Assembly: GCF_002201895.1 (NCBI RefSeq)
Contig: NZ_CP019436.1
Coordinates: forward strand, 1,277,867 to 1,341,866
Direction of reading: 5' to 3'
From: Methanopyrus sp. SNP6
GTDB lineage: Archaea > JAADCQ01 > Methanopyri > Methanopyrales > Methanopyraceae
DNA: 64,000 nucleotides
How positions within the stretch are numbered: position 1 is the stretch's first letter; the number at the start of each line of letters is the position of its first letter. This document shows positions 17,771 through 27,622 of this stretch, in pieces. Under the pieces are notes generated by a model. The model worked only from the letters and a program-made list of their open reading frames with translations. It was not told the DNA's origin and made no database searches. The position numbers were made by a program, and so were the translations under genes.

Positions 17771-18412
17771 GTGCTCCAAGTCGTAGGACCGAAGGACTCC
17801 GGTAAAACGTCGTTCTGTGAAGAGGCCGTGGAAGGATTACGTGGTAGTGGTTACAGGGTCGGGTACGTGAAGTCCGTGGGCGAACATCACCTGGACCTCC
17901 GGGATCGAGACACGGGTCGCGTTCCAGCGGACGTGCGGGTCGGTATGGCTAAAAAGGAAACAGTTCTGCTTCTCGATTTGGATATAGATTCCGTCCTCGG
18001 ACTCCTCGCACTGTTGGGGTTCGACTACGTACTGATCGAGGGATTCAAGTCCCGTGAGCTCGGCGTCAGGGTGGGGTTCGGCGGCTACACGGAGGGCCCC
18101 ACCGTACCCGCGGAGGAACTCGATACTCCACCTGCGGACGTGGTCGAACGTTACGCGGTGAAGTACACAGCCGATATCAACTGCGGGAAGTGCGGTCCGG
18201 GGTCCTGTAGTGATTTCAGGCGGGCGGTGGCACGAGGGAAAGAAGACCCGGACGGATGCGCCGTTCCGGAGGACGTCACTGTGCTCGTCGACGGGAAACC
18301 CCTAGGCCTCAATCTGTTCGTGGGTGACTTGGTTAAGAGCGTGGTGGAGGCACTGGTTGGGAATTTGAAAGGCGGAGATGGGGACGAAGTTATTGTAGCG
18401 ATCCGTCGTTGA
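17771..18412 (+). CDS. MobB-like P-loop protein with C-terminal iron-sulfur motif
   Basis: The N-terminal half resembles MobB, the nucleotide-binding partner in molybdopterin guanine dinucleotide synthesis: Walker A GPKDSGKTS at residues 5-13, then VGYVKSVGEHHLD and DYVLIEGFKSRE. The C-terminal part adds NCGKCGPGSCSDF followed by a further cysteine about 14 residues on, a four-cysteine pattern like the 4Fe-4S domains of corrinoid and CO-dehydrogenase proteins. The combination suggests cofactor handling for a tungsten or molybdenum enzyme such as formylmethanofuran dehydrogenase; that role is inferred. It starts at GTG 17771. Confidence 0.75.
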   Translation: MLQVVGPKDSGKTSFCEEAVEGLRGSGYRVGYVKSVGEHHLDLRDRDTGRVPADVRVGMAKKETVLLLDLDIDSVLGLLALLGFDYVLIEGFKSRELGVRVGFGGYTEGPTVPAEELDTPPADVVERYAVKYTADINCGKCGPGSCSDFRRAVARGKEDPDGCAVPEDVTVLVDGKPLGLNLFVGDLVKSVVEALVGNLKGGDGDEVIVAIRR

Positions 18413-18553
18413 AATAGGGCTCCCGTCGGAACCGCACCCGTTTAATGCGCGCCGCCCGGACGCCAACCGACACGGATCGACTACGTGTCGGAATCGGATG
18501 ACGATCGGTTGCGAACGGAGCGTTCGCGATGAAGAGGGCTGTACTCGCCGACC

Positions 18554-19834
18554 TCATATCTCTGCCACGAGTCGTGCGTGAGACGCACCCACGATACGAC
18601 ACTCCAACCGCTCGCCTGGTTCCGGAACTTCACCCCGAAACACCGTCTTCTTCGCGTGCTCGTCTCGTCCCCATCTCTCCATTACCATCGTCACCTCTAC
18701 GGTCTCTCCGATCAGCTCGCGGTTCGCCTCTTCAGCCCACTCGAGGCGCTTACTGTGAAGGATCCGGCTCCTCCGTAGCTTCACATCCTCCGGTACCTGA
18801 TCTTCAAACCGCGCCGCCTGGGTCCCTGGACGTCGGCAGAACCTGGAAGCGTGCAGGATATGCGGTCTGGTTCTCTCCAGGAACTCGAGGGTGTTACGGA
18901 AGGCCTCCTCAGTCTCCCCCGGGAACCCCACAATAACGTCCGTGATGAAGGAGAAGTACCCGAGTCGGCGCTCGAAGGCGCGGTACACCTCCAAGGCCTC
19001 TTCGACCGTATAGTTCCTGTTCATGCGACGCAACACTTCGTTGTCACCGCTCTGCACGGGCATGTGGATAGAGCGGTACAGCACGTCGTCTCGGCTCGCG
19101 AAGAGATCGGCGAGGTCGTCCGCGATAGGGTAAGCGTGACCGGGGTTGAACATACCCAGGCGAACCCGGGCTCCGTAGCGCGAGCAGAGATCGACCACGT
19201 CCTCCAGTAGATCGACGACGTTTGTCCCCCTGTCCAGTCCGTACGTCGCGGTGTCCTGTGCGGTGAGGTGAATCTCAACGGCCCCACGCTCTAGCTCCCG
19301 CCTCACACGCCTCAGAATGCGTTCCGGTGGAAAACTGCGGAGGTTCCCACGTGCGAGCTTCACGGCGCAGTACGCGCACTTATTCGGACAGCCTTCCGCG
19401 ATCGGCACGATGGCGGCGAGGTTAGGTAGCTCACGTGGAGCGTCGGCCTTCCAATCGAGGTCATCGCGTTCGCCCAGGAATTCCACTCGATCGCCGCGCA
19501 GTACGGCTCGAACGGCTTCCGGTACTCGGTCGAGGTGTCGAGGACCTACGAGGGCGGCGTCTGGGCGAAGCTTGCGGGCGCGCTCTGGGTAGGCTTCCGG
19601 GAAGCATCCGGCTACGACGGTCGGCACACGCTCCAGCTCACACATCCTATTCACCATTCTGGCGTCTACGCTGTCCCGAACGATGCAGGTCAGGAGGACG
19701 ACAACGTCCGCGTTCTCAGCGTCTTCGACAACCTCGAAACCTTCTCGGCGTAACAGCTCCCTCACCAATCTACCGTCGTCATGGTTGGCAGCACATCCGT
19801 ACACTTCGACGGTGACTCTAATCACCGTTATCAC
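18554..19834 (-). CDS. tRNA t6A37 methylthiotransferase, archaeal CDKAL1/MtaB type
   Basis: This radical SAM enzyme inserts a methylthio group into t6A at tRNA position 37. The N-terminal cluster cysteines are in YGCAAN, LLTCIV and VAGCFP; the radical SAM motif is CPNKCAYC near residue 150; and a C-terminal TRAM domain starts near residue 360. The arrangement and roughly 425-residue length match the archaeal family. GTG 19834 overlaps the PelG-like stop by four bases (GTGA); GTG 19825 is an alternative. It is the last gene of an overlapping three-gene unit whose first two genes handle polysaccharide, an unexpected pairing. Confidence 0.88.
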   Translation of the reverse strand: MITVIRVTVEVYGCAANHDDGRLVRELLRREGFEVVEDAENADVVVLLTCIVRDSVDARMVNRMCELERVPTVVAGCFPEAYPERARKLRPDAALVGPRHLDRVPEAVRAVLRGDRVEFLGERDDLDWKADAPRELPNLAAIVPIAEGCPNKCAYCAVKLARGNLRSFPPERILRRVRRELERGAVEIHLTAQDTATYGLDRGTNVVDLLEDVVDLCSRYGARVRLGMFNPGHAYPIADDLADLFASRDDVLYRSIHMPVQSGDNEVLRRMNRNYTVEEALEVYRAFERRLGYFSFITDVIVGFPGETEEAFRNTLEFLERTRPHILHASRFCRRPGTQAARFEDQVPEDVKLRRSRILHSKRLEWAEEANRELIGETVEVTMVMERWGRDEHAKKTVFRGEVPEPGERLECRIVGASHARLVAEI

Positions 19835-21336
19835 CCCCAGCGTCTAGGTATTTCCGTGACGTACGAAACGAACGCGTTGTAAGCCACTACCCGGTAAGCC
19901 TCCCTGCTGATCCTTCGGTATATCCTAATCGAGAAGATCAGGGAAAGCCCGGCTGCCAAAGTGGCTCCCGTCAGGTAGCTCATCGGGAGAAAACCTTCCC
20001 CGAAGTACTTCCATACTAGCAGTTCCGTAGCCGGTACTGCAGATGTTACGAGCAGTGCCTCGAAGTCCCTACGGAAGGTGAGGAGCTGCGGGTAAGTGTA
20101 GACGATGATAGCTCCCGGCAAACTCCCGATTAAATACGTCGTCAGGACACTCACGCTTGGGAAATTGACTTTTAAGAACAACGCGCCGGTGGCCGTGAGC
20201 AGTAACGGTATCGCGTACTTCCTAGGCAACTTCACCGCCCCGAGTCCCATGAAGAACGACAGGGCGCCGAGAACGGCCATCGAGATGTACCCTAGAGTCC
20301 GATGCGCGGAGATGCCGATCGCGAGCATGATCGAAGCCGTGATCAGGCCGGCGAGCACGAGCGTCCAGGTGAGGCCCCGCCAGTACGCCTTCATGACGAA
20401 CTCGCGGAGTGCGTACATCCCGTCCCAGTCCACGCGGTACAGGAGGTCTAGTTTCCCCTCCACGGAGTCCCAGAACCTGATCGCTGCCAGGGTACCGGCG
20501 AACAGTGGCATCATGCCGATGAACGACGGGGAGTCTAGCGGGAAGTACGGGAACCCGTACTTGGACCAAATCAAGAACTTGTCGAAGAACATCACCGAGT
20601 AATACGCGATTGCGGACATCATCATGAGCGAGTAGTCCGCGAACGCTGCAATGGCTATTTTTAGGCTTTTAGTCAGTAAGTTACTACGTGTGAATATGGA
20701 GATCCTAGAGACTCTACTCACGCCTTGTATGACATCTATAAAAGACAGTAACATTGTGAATACCAGTATAGCGGAGGCTATTAAATACGCCTGGTCCGCC
20801 TCTGTTATCATCAAAGAGACTATGAATGAAATCACGAAAAGGGTCCATGGTATTGCTACTCGACGAGCAATTAATTCCGGACGAGTCCAAGAAACGGCGG
20901 AATGGGCGGCCGTAAATATGTACGCTAATGCGGCCATAGGGGTCGCTATAGTGGCTGCTAGTGATATTTTTATGCTGAACAGCCGAGTTAGTTCGTCGTA
21001 AAGAACAATTGAACATACGGTACAAAGAATGGTCGATAATATCATGATTCCAGGTATGGGTATGAACGTTTCTAGAAACAGAGCGTCTAAAATCACGCGT
21101 GAAACAAGCACTTGAAAGGGGGCAGAAGTGAGAACAGCTGCGATTAGTGAAAGGCTTACTGGAGCTAGTTTCATCGATCCTAAAACTGTGAGTGTAGACA
21201 GCACGAAAATAACTCCGAGTACAGGGGAAGCTCCCAGGACGATTTTTATGAGCACAACTGAGTCACTGGTAGCTCCACCTATTGAGCGAATTATCGTTAC
21301 TAGTGTGTCAGATATTGCACCCAATTCAGTCACCAC
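19831..21336 (-). CDS. PelG-like polysaccharide flippase (MOP superfamily)
   Basis: A 501-residue protein with about 12 hydrophobic segments. Its position right after a PelF-type transferase, with overlapping reading frames, and segments such as AIAYYSVMFFDKFLIW and MPLFAGTLAAIRFWDSVEGK match PelG, the inner-membrane transporter of Pel exopolysaccharide. In Pel systems PelG passes the chain made by PelF across the membrane. It starts with two GTG codons at 21336 and 21333, overlapping the PelF-like stop. The first 700 bases or so are more AT-rich than the rest. The family call rests on topology, context and short motifs. Confidence 0.62.
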   Translation of the reverse strand: MVTELGAISDTLVTIIRSIGGATSDSVVLIKIVLGASPVLGVIFVLSTLTVLGSMKLAPVSLSLIAAVLTSAPFQVLVSRVILDALFLETFIPIPGIMILSTILCTVCSIVLYDELTRLFSIKISLAATIATPMAALAYIFTAAHSAVSWTRPELIARRVAIPWTLFVISFIVSLMITEADQAYLIASAILVFTMLLSFIDVIQGVSRVSRISIFTRSNLLTKSLKIAIAAFADYSLMMMSAIAYYSVMFFDKFLIWSKYGFPYFPLDSPSFIGMMPLFAGTLAAIRFWDSVEGKLDLLYRVDWDGMYALREFVMKAYWRGLTWTLVLAGLITASIMLAIGISAHRTLGYISMAVLGALSFFMGLGAVKLPRKYAIPLLLTATGALFLKVNFPSVSVLTTYLIGSLPGAIIVYTYPQLLTFRRDFEALLVTSAVPATELLVWKYFGEGFLPMSYLTGATLAAGLSLIFSIRIYRRISREAYRVVAYNAFVSYVTEIPRRWG

Positions 21337-22801
21337 CGGTGTATTTATAGTACTCCTGGAAGTAGTTATGACACATGCGCATTACATCGTACTGTTTGGC
21401 ACGTTCGACGGCATGATGAGCCATATCGAACATCAACTCGGGATCGTAGAGTAGGCGTACTAGGTGCTTAGCGGCTTCGTCTGCGTCCTCGGACCGGAAG
21501 GTGCGACCGAAGTTCCTGTCAACTATGTACGGCACTGCGCCGACCTCGGAGGCTACTACCGGGCACCCACAGCTCATCGCCTCGAGGAGTGCCATCGGTA
21601 GTCCTTCCAAGCGGCTCGGTAAGAGGAAGACGTGGAATCTACGAAGCCATTTGACTACTTCATCTGGGTTGCAGGGACCGTGGAACCTCACGATGTCTTC
21701 CAGGCCGTATTCCTTCACGAGTTTCCTGCACTTCTCATAGTACGCTTTGTCTTCCACTGGACCTATCACGTGGAACACTACGTTATCTATGTGCTCGACT
21801 GTGCGGGCCGCGATCTCGATGAGTACGTCGATGCCTTTAACACGTTCGATTCTCGTGATCGTACCGACTTCGAGTATCTCCGGTTCGCTGTATTTCCTCT
21901 CCAGGTCGCCTGGGTAATACTTCCAGGTCTCTATCCCCGAGTAAATGACTTTGATTTTATCTTCAGGGGCTCCCTGTTTCAGTGCCAGCTCCGCGTGGTA
22001 ATCCGAGATTTCTATTATCTCTTCGCACTGCTCATACGACGTGAACATCATCGAACGGAAGCATTCCTTGAAGAGCTCGCGTGCCGTCTTCCCGAACCCC
22101 TGCAGTCGCATGTCGAGCTCCCTAAGCAATATCCCGTGCTCGGTGATGATGAAGGGGACGCCTCGCACGGCCTTCGCCACCGAGCACAGGAATCCGCATA
22201 CTCCCGAGTTCTGTGCGTGCGCAACGTCACAGTTCGGTAGTCGTCTAGCGCCGGCAGCCGCTCCCAGCACGAAGGAAACTACGTTCACGGCTACCCAGAA
22301 CACGTCGCTGAACAGGTTATTCTCGCACTCGTCCTCGTACTGGGAAGCTAGGTAGTGAACGTATCGTGCGAGCTCGTACATTGTGGAGCTGGCGAGTACA
22401 TTCGTGGGTGACTTGGAAGCTTTCCATAGCTCCTTCAACATCGGCTCCGAAAGCGGTTCGCCCTCCACCATCCTTTCGAAGACGATCTGGAGTGTTTTCG
22501 ATACTGTAGACCACCTGAGGCAGTGTGCTGGCGTCATCCTATCGAGCCACCGGCGCAGCTTGTTCCCCTTAGGGACGATCTCCTGAATTACAACGTCCCG
22601 GACGTTCGCCGGAATTTCCACGACTGGTTCGGTCCTTCCCTGTCCCGTCATGCATAACACGTTGAACACAACGTCCGGTGAGTACTTGATGAGGCGATGG
22701 ACCCAGGTAGTGACCCCGCCTAAAGCTACGGGATATGTAGCTTCAGTTACCACGGTGACGGTGGGTCGTCTGTACGCCTCGATTCTTCGAAATCCCGTCA
22801 T
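21326..22801 (-). CDS. PelF-like family 4 glycosyltransferase
   Basis: PelF-type enzymes polymerise hexosamine from UDP-sugars in the cytoplasm. The N terminus has the hallmark TEATYPVALGGVTTWVHRLI (compare EGTYPYVxGGVSSWVHQLI in PelF). A long middle region precedes the GT4 part: HIITEHG-like ITEHGILLRE, VYSGIETWKY, GTITRIERVKGIDVLIE, and the nucleotide-sugar motif PSRLEGLPMALLEAMSCG. ATG 22801 gives 491 residues, close to PelF; longer in-frame starts add unrelated sequence. A second, closely similar gene begins at 63806. It overlaps the PelG-like gene, as in bacterial pel operons. Confidence 0.8.
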   Translation of the reverse strand: MTGFRRIEAYRRPTVTVVTEATYPVALGGVTTWVHRLIKYSPDVVFNVLCMTGQGRTEPVVEIPANVRDVVIQEIVPKGNKLRRWLDRMTPAHCLRWSTVSKTLQIVFERMVEGEPLSEPMLKELWKASKSPTNVLASSTMYELARYVHYLASQYEDECENNLFSDVFWVAVNVVSFVLGAAAGARRLPNCDVAHAQNSGVCGFLCSVAKAVRGVPFIITEHGILLRELDMRLQGFGKTARELFKECFRSMMFTSYEQCEEIIEISDYHAELALKQGAPEDKIKVIYSGIETWKYYPGDLERKYSEPEILEVGTITRIERVKGIDVLIEIAARTVEHIDNVVFHVIGPVEDKAYYEKCRKLVKEYGLEDIVRFHGPCNPDEVVKWLRRFHVFLLPSRLEGLPMALLEAMSCGCPVVASEVGAVPYIVDRNFGRTFRSEDADEAAKHLVRLLYDPELMFDMAHHAVERAKQYDVMRMCHNYFQEYYKYTGGD

Positions 22802-22953
22802 AGTGGTTGGCCCTGAAACTAGATACGCGCCTCTTCCGTTTCTTACTGTCACCTCATAGCCCCGGCAATATGAGTTACTCCATTCCGGCGCACTTATCGC
22901 CAGGTGAGGAAACACACCCAGTACTCTATTCTTTGACTGGTGGAGGCATGGGA

Positions 22954-24507
22954 CTATCTGGTTTCGACTACCGTTGTGTCGGGTGGAACGTCTTCGGGCC
23001 GGGCGATCACTCGACACGGTCGGATCTCGTCACCGAGGTCGACCGGCCAGTGGAACCCAGGGAGCACGTCTTCGGGGACGTCCACCACCTCGGCTTTCGT
23101 TCCCTCCTCGGCGTGGACCGGAGGTACCCGGGAGCTCACACACAGTTCGGCGCCCAACTGAGACAAGGTCAAGAGACCAGAAGTGGGGGGGACCGAAAAG
23201 GCCCTCTCCCCGTCGATGAGTACGCGCTGTCCGTCGAATCGGTAGTCCACGTCCTCCAACACGTCGACACCGTATTGAAACCTCGAAACGGCTCGGGGTA
23301 CGTGCTCACGGAGATCCCCGGGTTCACCCTCCGTGAGATCCTTTAGGGTCCGTCGGAGCTCCTCGAGCGCCCCTCTGGAGGCAGGGTTCCCCTCGGGACG
23401 GCACGTGTAAACGACGTCGTATCCTCTTTCTTCCAACTCTTCTCCAACTTTCCGGTAACCGTCCGAAGCGTGGCATACTATCGGGAGATCTTCCACTATC
23501 TTCTCAATAAGCGCCGCCGAGCGCTCGATCTCCTCCCGACTCCACTCCCCGGTGACTCGGACGTCATAGTGGGCAGCTGGAAACGTCCTCTCCAGCGTCC
23601 TCGGCACGGCACCTAGTGGGCTGGTGATAATTATCTCGTCCACGGGGAAATTCCACGTTATCCGAGTGATACGTCGGTGCGTGGGCGATCGTGAGTAGGG
23701 TTTCCGGGCGGAGCACGGGAGCAGAACGACTGCCTCCGCCCAATCCGGTGGTTCGTACCGACGGACGCGATGGAGCCACTCGGTGACCTCCGGACGATCG
23801 AACGATAGGTCGGTAGCGCAGGCGATCTGGGTGTTCCGGTTCAGGTTCACGTATCGGGCAATGACACGTTTCCGATCACAGAATCGCAGGACTTCGGCGA
23901 TCCTGGGGTGCCTCGCGGCCACGGACTCGACCAGTTCCCTCAAAGTGCCCTCACGGATCGCTTCGCGGAGTCTCAGCAGGCAGAACTGTAGCTGGGTCCA
24001 GTTTTCCCTGAGCAACTCTTCGCGGTCCTCCGTCTCCACGGTCTCGGTCGAGAAATCATCCAATAGCAACCGGTCCTCCAGCGTCAGACGTAGACACAGT
24101 GCGGCGTCGAAGAGGTCGAACCCGAGGTAGAATAGCACGGGTATCCATTCAGGATCCCGCACCGTCACGGCACGAACCGAGCCGCTCCGACGTATCTTGC
24201 TCACTACCTCCGCGAACTCCCGGGCATCTGGGATCGACTCGAGCCTGTACACCGTGATCGATCCGCCCGAAGGGGCTTCGGCAGGGTTCGTCCACGGGGA
24301 CGGCAGATCGACCGGCGTGAGTCGTACGGAGTACGGCCGTGCCAGTTCCTCGAGCTCCTTCACGAGTTCTCGCACTTCTGGGACATTCTCCACAGCGATG
24401 GACAGTCGTTCGGGGATGAAGAAGGGGGCCGGGGTTTCTACGCCCTTTACCTCGAGGACGCGCGCGCAATCACACCGAATTACCCTGACTTTATCCGGCA
24501 CCGACAC
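22954..24507 (-). CDS. arcS: Archaeosine synthase ArcS (TgtA2)
   Basis: ArcS adds the amidine nitrogen to preQ0 at position 15 of archaeal tRNA. The diagnostic motif PCSARKPYS-x-S-x-T-H lies near residue 270, where SH is usual at the end. An N-terminal TGT-like region lacks transglycosylase catalytic aspartates, as expected. A PUA RNA-binding domain fills the C-terminal end (about residues 425-517) and looks a little short. GTG 24507 overlaps the purB stop by 17 bases; GTG 24501 is the other choice. queC at 3249-3968 makes its precursor. Confidence 0.85.
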   Translation of the reverse strand: MSVPDKVRVIRCDCARVLEVKGVETPAPFFIPERLSIAVENVPEVRELVKELEELARPYSVRLTPVDLPSPWTNPAEAPSGGSITVYRLESIPDAREFAEVVSKIRRSGSVRAVTVRDPEWIPVLFYLGFDLFDAALCLRLTLEDRLLLDDFSTETVETEDREELLRENWTQLQFCLLRLREAIREGTLRELVESVAARHPRIAEVLRFCDRKRVIARYVNLNRNTQIACATDLSFDRPEVTEWLHRVRRYEPPDWAEAVVLLPCSARKPYSRSPTHRRITRITWNFPVDEIIITSPLGAVPRTLERTFPAAHYDVRVTGEWSREEIERSAALIEKIVEDLPIVCHASDGYRKVGEELEERGYDVVYTCRPEGNPASRGALEELRRTLKDLTEGEPGDLREHVPRAVSRFQYGVDVLEDVDYRFDGQRVLIDGERAFSVPPTSGLLTLSQLGAELCVSSRVPPVHAEEGTKAEVVDVPEDVLPGFHWPVDLGDEIRPCRVIARPEDVPPDTTVVETR

Positions 24508-25909
24508 TCAACACCTCCTTCATCTCGCGATCGATCTCTTCCAGGTCGCGTCGGGTCTTCTCAGCGGCCCCACGCGCCAGGTCGGGAGCCACTCCCAAGT
24601 ACTTCTCGGGGTTCAACACCTCTTCCAACTCCTCTCCCTCGAACAGCTCACGGATGCGCTCTTCCTCCTTAACTACTTCCGCGAAGTCGCGTCCTTCTTC
24701 CCAAGCCCTCATCGCGAGCCGTCTCACGAGCTCGTGCGCCTCCTGTCGCCCCATTCCTCGCTTAACCAGTTCGACCATCAGCGCCTCCGCCATGTTAAGC
24801 CCATTCGTCAGCCGAAGGTTCTCCCGTATGTTTTCCTCGTAAACGCGTAATCCCTCCAAGTTGTGGATCGTCAGCCGCAGCATTTCGTCCAACAGCAGGA
24901 ACTGTTCTGGGAGGATCACTCGCTCGCTCGCGGAGTTCGTGAGGTCCCGCTCGTGTTCGAGCGGCACGTTCTCGAGCGCTACCTGCACGTTCGACCGTAG
25001 TACCCTCGCCAGGCTACACACCCGCTCGGAACGGATTGGATTCCGCTTGTGTGGCATCGTCGAGGATCCGACCTGCTTCTTGGGATCGAACGGTTCCTCG
25101 ACTTCCCGGATCTCCGTCCGCTGGAGATTCCTGATCTCGCGGCCGATCTTATCCAGCGTCGAACCGATCAGCGCGAGTAATGCGATCAACTCCGCGTAGC
25201 GATCACGCTGAATGACCTGGTTGGATACTGTCACCGGCCTGAGGTTCAGCAATTCCATCACCCTACGCTGCACCTCGGGACCCTTCTCGCCCAGTGCCGC
25301 CATCGTTCCGACGGCGCCGGACAGCTGCCCCACCAGTACCCGGTCCGCGCACTCCCGGAGTCGCTTCAGGTGTCTCACGATCTCCCGTGCCCAGATCGCG
25401 AACTTCATACCGAGCGTCGTGGGGACCGCGTGCTGACCGTGCGTACGACCCACCATTGGGAGGTCGGCGTACTCTTCGGCCCGCTCCGCTAGCACTTCCG
25501 CCAGACGATGCAGCCTGCGGTAGATTATCGATAGTGCCTCCCTCAGTACCAACGCGTGCGCGGTGTCTATCACGTCGTTACTGGTAGCGCCCAGGTGCAC
25601 GTAGTCCCCTCCCACCTCGCACCGCTCCGAGAGCGCCTTCACTAGGGCCATCACGTCGTGTTTGATCTCCGCTTCGATCTCCTTGACGCGTTCCACGAAC
25701 CGTCGTAGCTCTCCCTCGTCGCCGGTGATCTCCTCGACGACGCGTTCCACCTCATCCGCTGCCTCCTTCGGTACGAAGTCGAACACCTCGGAGAGCGCCC
25801 GTACCAGGGCCGCCTCCACCTCGAGCATCTTCGCTACTTTGTTCTCCTCCGAGAACACCCGGCGGAGCTCGTCCGACCCGTACCGTGACTCGATCGGATG
25901 AACAGGCAA
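24491..25909 (-). CDS. purB: Adenylosuccinate lyase
   Basis: PurB removes fumarate from SAICAR and adenylosuccinate in purine synthesis. The fumarase-superfamily signature GSSTMPHKRNP is present near residue 290; YVHLGATSNDVIDTA and MVGRTHGQHAVPTTLG carry other active-site residues. Length is 472 residues. It begins MPVHPIESRYGS, as other archaeal PurB proteins do. The 3' end overlaps arcS by 17 bases, so the two are probably cotranscribed; the radical SAM gene upstream ends 93 bases before the start. Confidence 0.95.
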   Translation of the reverse strand: MPVHPIESRYGSDELRRVFSEENKVAKMLEVEAALVRALSEVFDFVPKEAADEVERVVEEITGDEGELRRFVERVKEIEAEIKHDVMALVKALSERCEVGGDYVHLGATSNDVIDTAHALVLREALSIIYRRLHRLAEVLAERAEEYADLPMVGRTHGQHAVPTTLGMKFAIWAREIVRHLKRLRECADRVLVGQLSGAVGTMAALGEKGPEVQRRVMELLNLRPVTVSNQVIQRDRYAELIALLALIGSTLDKIGREIRNLQRTEIREVEEPFDPKKQVGSSTMPHKRNPIRSERVCSLARVLRSNVQVALENVPLEHERDLTNSASERVILPEQFLLLDEMLRLTIHNLEGLRVYEENIRENLRLTNGLNMAEALMVELVKRGMGRQEAHELVRRLAMRAWEEGRDFAEVVKEEERIRELFEGEELEEVLNPEKYLGVAPDLARGAAEKTRRDLEEIDREMKEVLSVGAG

Positions 25910-26002
25910 CTCAGAGCCCCCCTCCGGTCGGGACGGCTCTCCGCATCCATTCTCGTAGTCGACGGCAACCTACCCTTTCGTCATCGGGGGTAAGTTATCC
26001 CT

Positions 26003-27172
26003 TCACCGGCGCACCGAGACCTTCTGGGCGTGCACCCTACGGAAACCCAAAGATCTGGCGTACTCTTCCAGCTCGACCATGTCCTCGTACTTGGGAAGTG
26101 GCAGATCTCTACGCCGAAACTCCGGTCGATAGTCCAGGTAACACACCTGGATGTCCTCTCCCAGGCGCTCGTACAACCAATCCGTCAGCGCGAAGACCTC
26201 CTCCTTGTCGACCAGTTCGGGGTTGTACGGTATCCCGACACCTACGAAGACTCCCTCCAGGTATTCGTCCGCCAGGTACTTCAGGATCCGTAGCACCCTA
26301 TCTACGTACTCGTCCGCTTCCTTCACGTCTATCCCGGCCACCTCTGCGAACGTCTCGGGACGGAACCCCTTCACGTCTATCCCTATATCCGTCATGCCCG
26401 CCTCGACAAGCTCGTCAACGTAGTCTGGGGAGAGGACCGTACCGTTCGTGTCGATGTGCACGCGGAGATCGGGCCCGCCGTACTCACGGCACTTCCTGAC
26501 GAATTCCACGAGGAACTCTCGGTTCAGCGTCGGCTCCCCACCGGAGATCGCGACGCGGTTCACGCCGTACTCTCGGGCCGTCCCGAGCAGCAGTCGGGCC
26601 GCTTCCTCCGGCCGCATCCGCGCGCCCATCGCGGCTCCGAAGGCGATCGAGTGGTTCTGACATTGGGGGCATCTAAGGTTACAACCGTGCGCGAAGCACG
26701 CCGCCTCGACATAGCCCGGCTTGTCTTTCAGTTCGACCGGTGTCCCTACACCTCCTACGGGATGCGGCTGGAAACCGCTGACGACCCGGATCCTCCGGTC
26801 GACGTCCTCCGACTCGACTTCGTCACCCTCGGTGAGCTTGGAGTTACAGGCAGGAACCACCTCGCCGTTGATCCGGACAGCGCACGCGTAACAACCTCCC
26901 ACACCGCACGGGGCATCTACTTCATGTCCTATCTCCCGGAGGGCCCCCTCCACCCACCGGGATTCAACATCTACTTCTTCCCCGTCCACCCGCACCGTGA
27001 TCGGCTCTTCCTCGACCTCGACTAATCTGCGGGCGCCGTACGGGCAGGCCGGAACGCACGTACCACATCCGACACACTCACGGTTCCACACGGGATCACC
27101 GGCGGGGCAGTCTACAACCTGGGAGCAATAGCCGCAGTGCCTGCACCCGACCAGTCGGACCTTCCGGGCCAA
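26003..27172 (-). CDS. Radical SAM protein with 4Fe-4S and 2Fe-2S N-terminal domains (PflA-like)
   Basis: Three redox modules sit in one 389-residue chain. First comes a cysteine-rich start (CRHCGYC) and a bacterial-ferredoxin motif CVGCGTCVPACPYGA. A plant-type 2Fe-2S pattern follows, CGVGGCYAC with a fourth cysteine in VPACNS. Last is a radical SAM domain with CNLRCPQC near residue 165 and SGGEPTLNREF. The radical SAM part resembles activases such as PflA. The substrate is unknown; the ferredoxin domains probably feed electrons to the SAM cluster. It starts at TTG 27172, 42 bases after glnB, so it may belong to the amt-glnB transcript. Confidence 0.8.
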   Translation of the reverse strand: MARKVRLVGCRHCGYCSQVVDCPAGDPVWNRECVGCGTCVPACPYGARRLVEVEEEPITVRVDGEEVDVESRWVEGALREIGHEVDAPCGVGGCYACAVRINGEVVPACNSKLTEGDEVESEDVDRRIRVVSGFQPHPVGGVGTPVELKDKPGYVEAACFAHGCNLRCPQCQNHSIAFGAAMGARMRPEEAARLLLGTAREYGVNRVAISGGEPTLNREFLVEFVRKCREYGGPDLRVHIDTNGTVLSPDYVDELVEAGMTDIGIDVKGFRPETFAEVAGIDVKEADEYVDRVLRILKYLADEYLEGVFVGVGIPYNPELVDKEEVFALTDWLYERLGEDIQVCYLDYRPEFRRRDLPLPKYEDMVELEEYARSLGFRRVHAQKVSVRR

Positions 27173-27214
27173 TCCATACCCTTGAATGATGAGGGGCGTA
27201 AGGGAAGAAGTTCG

Positions 27215-27622
<408 letters not shown>

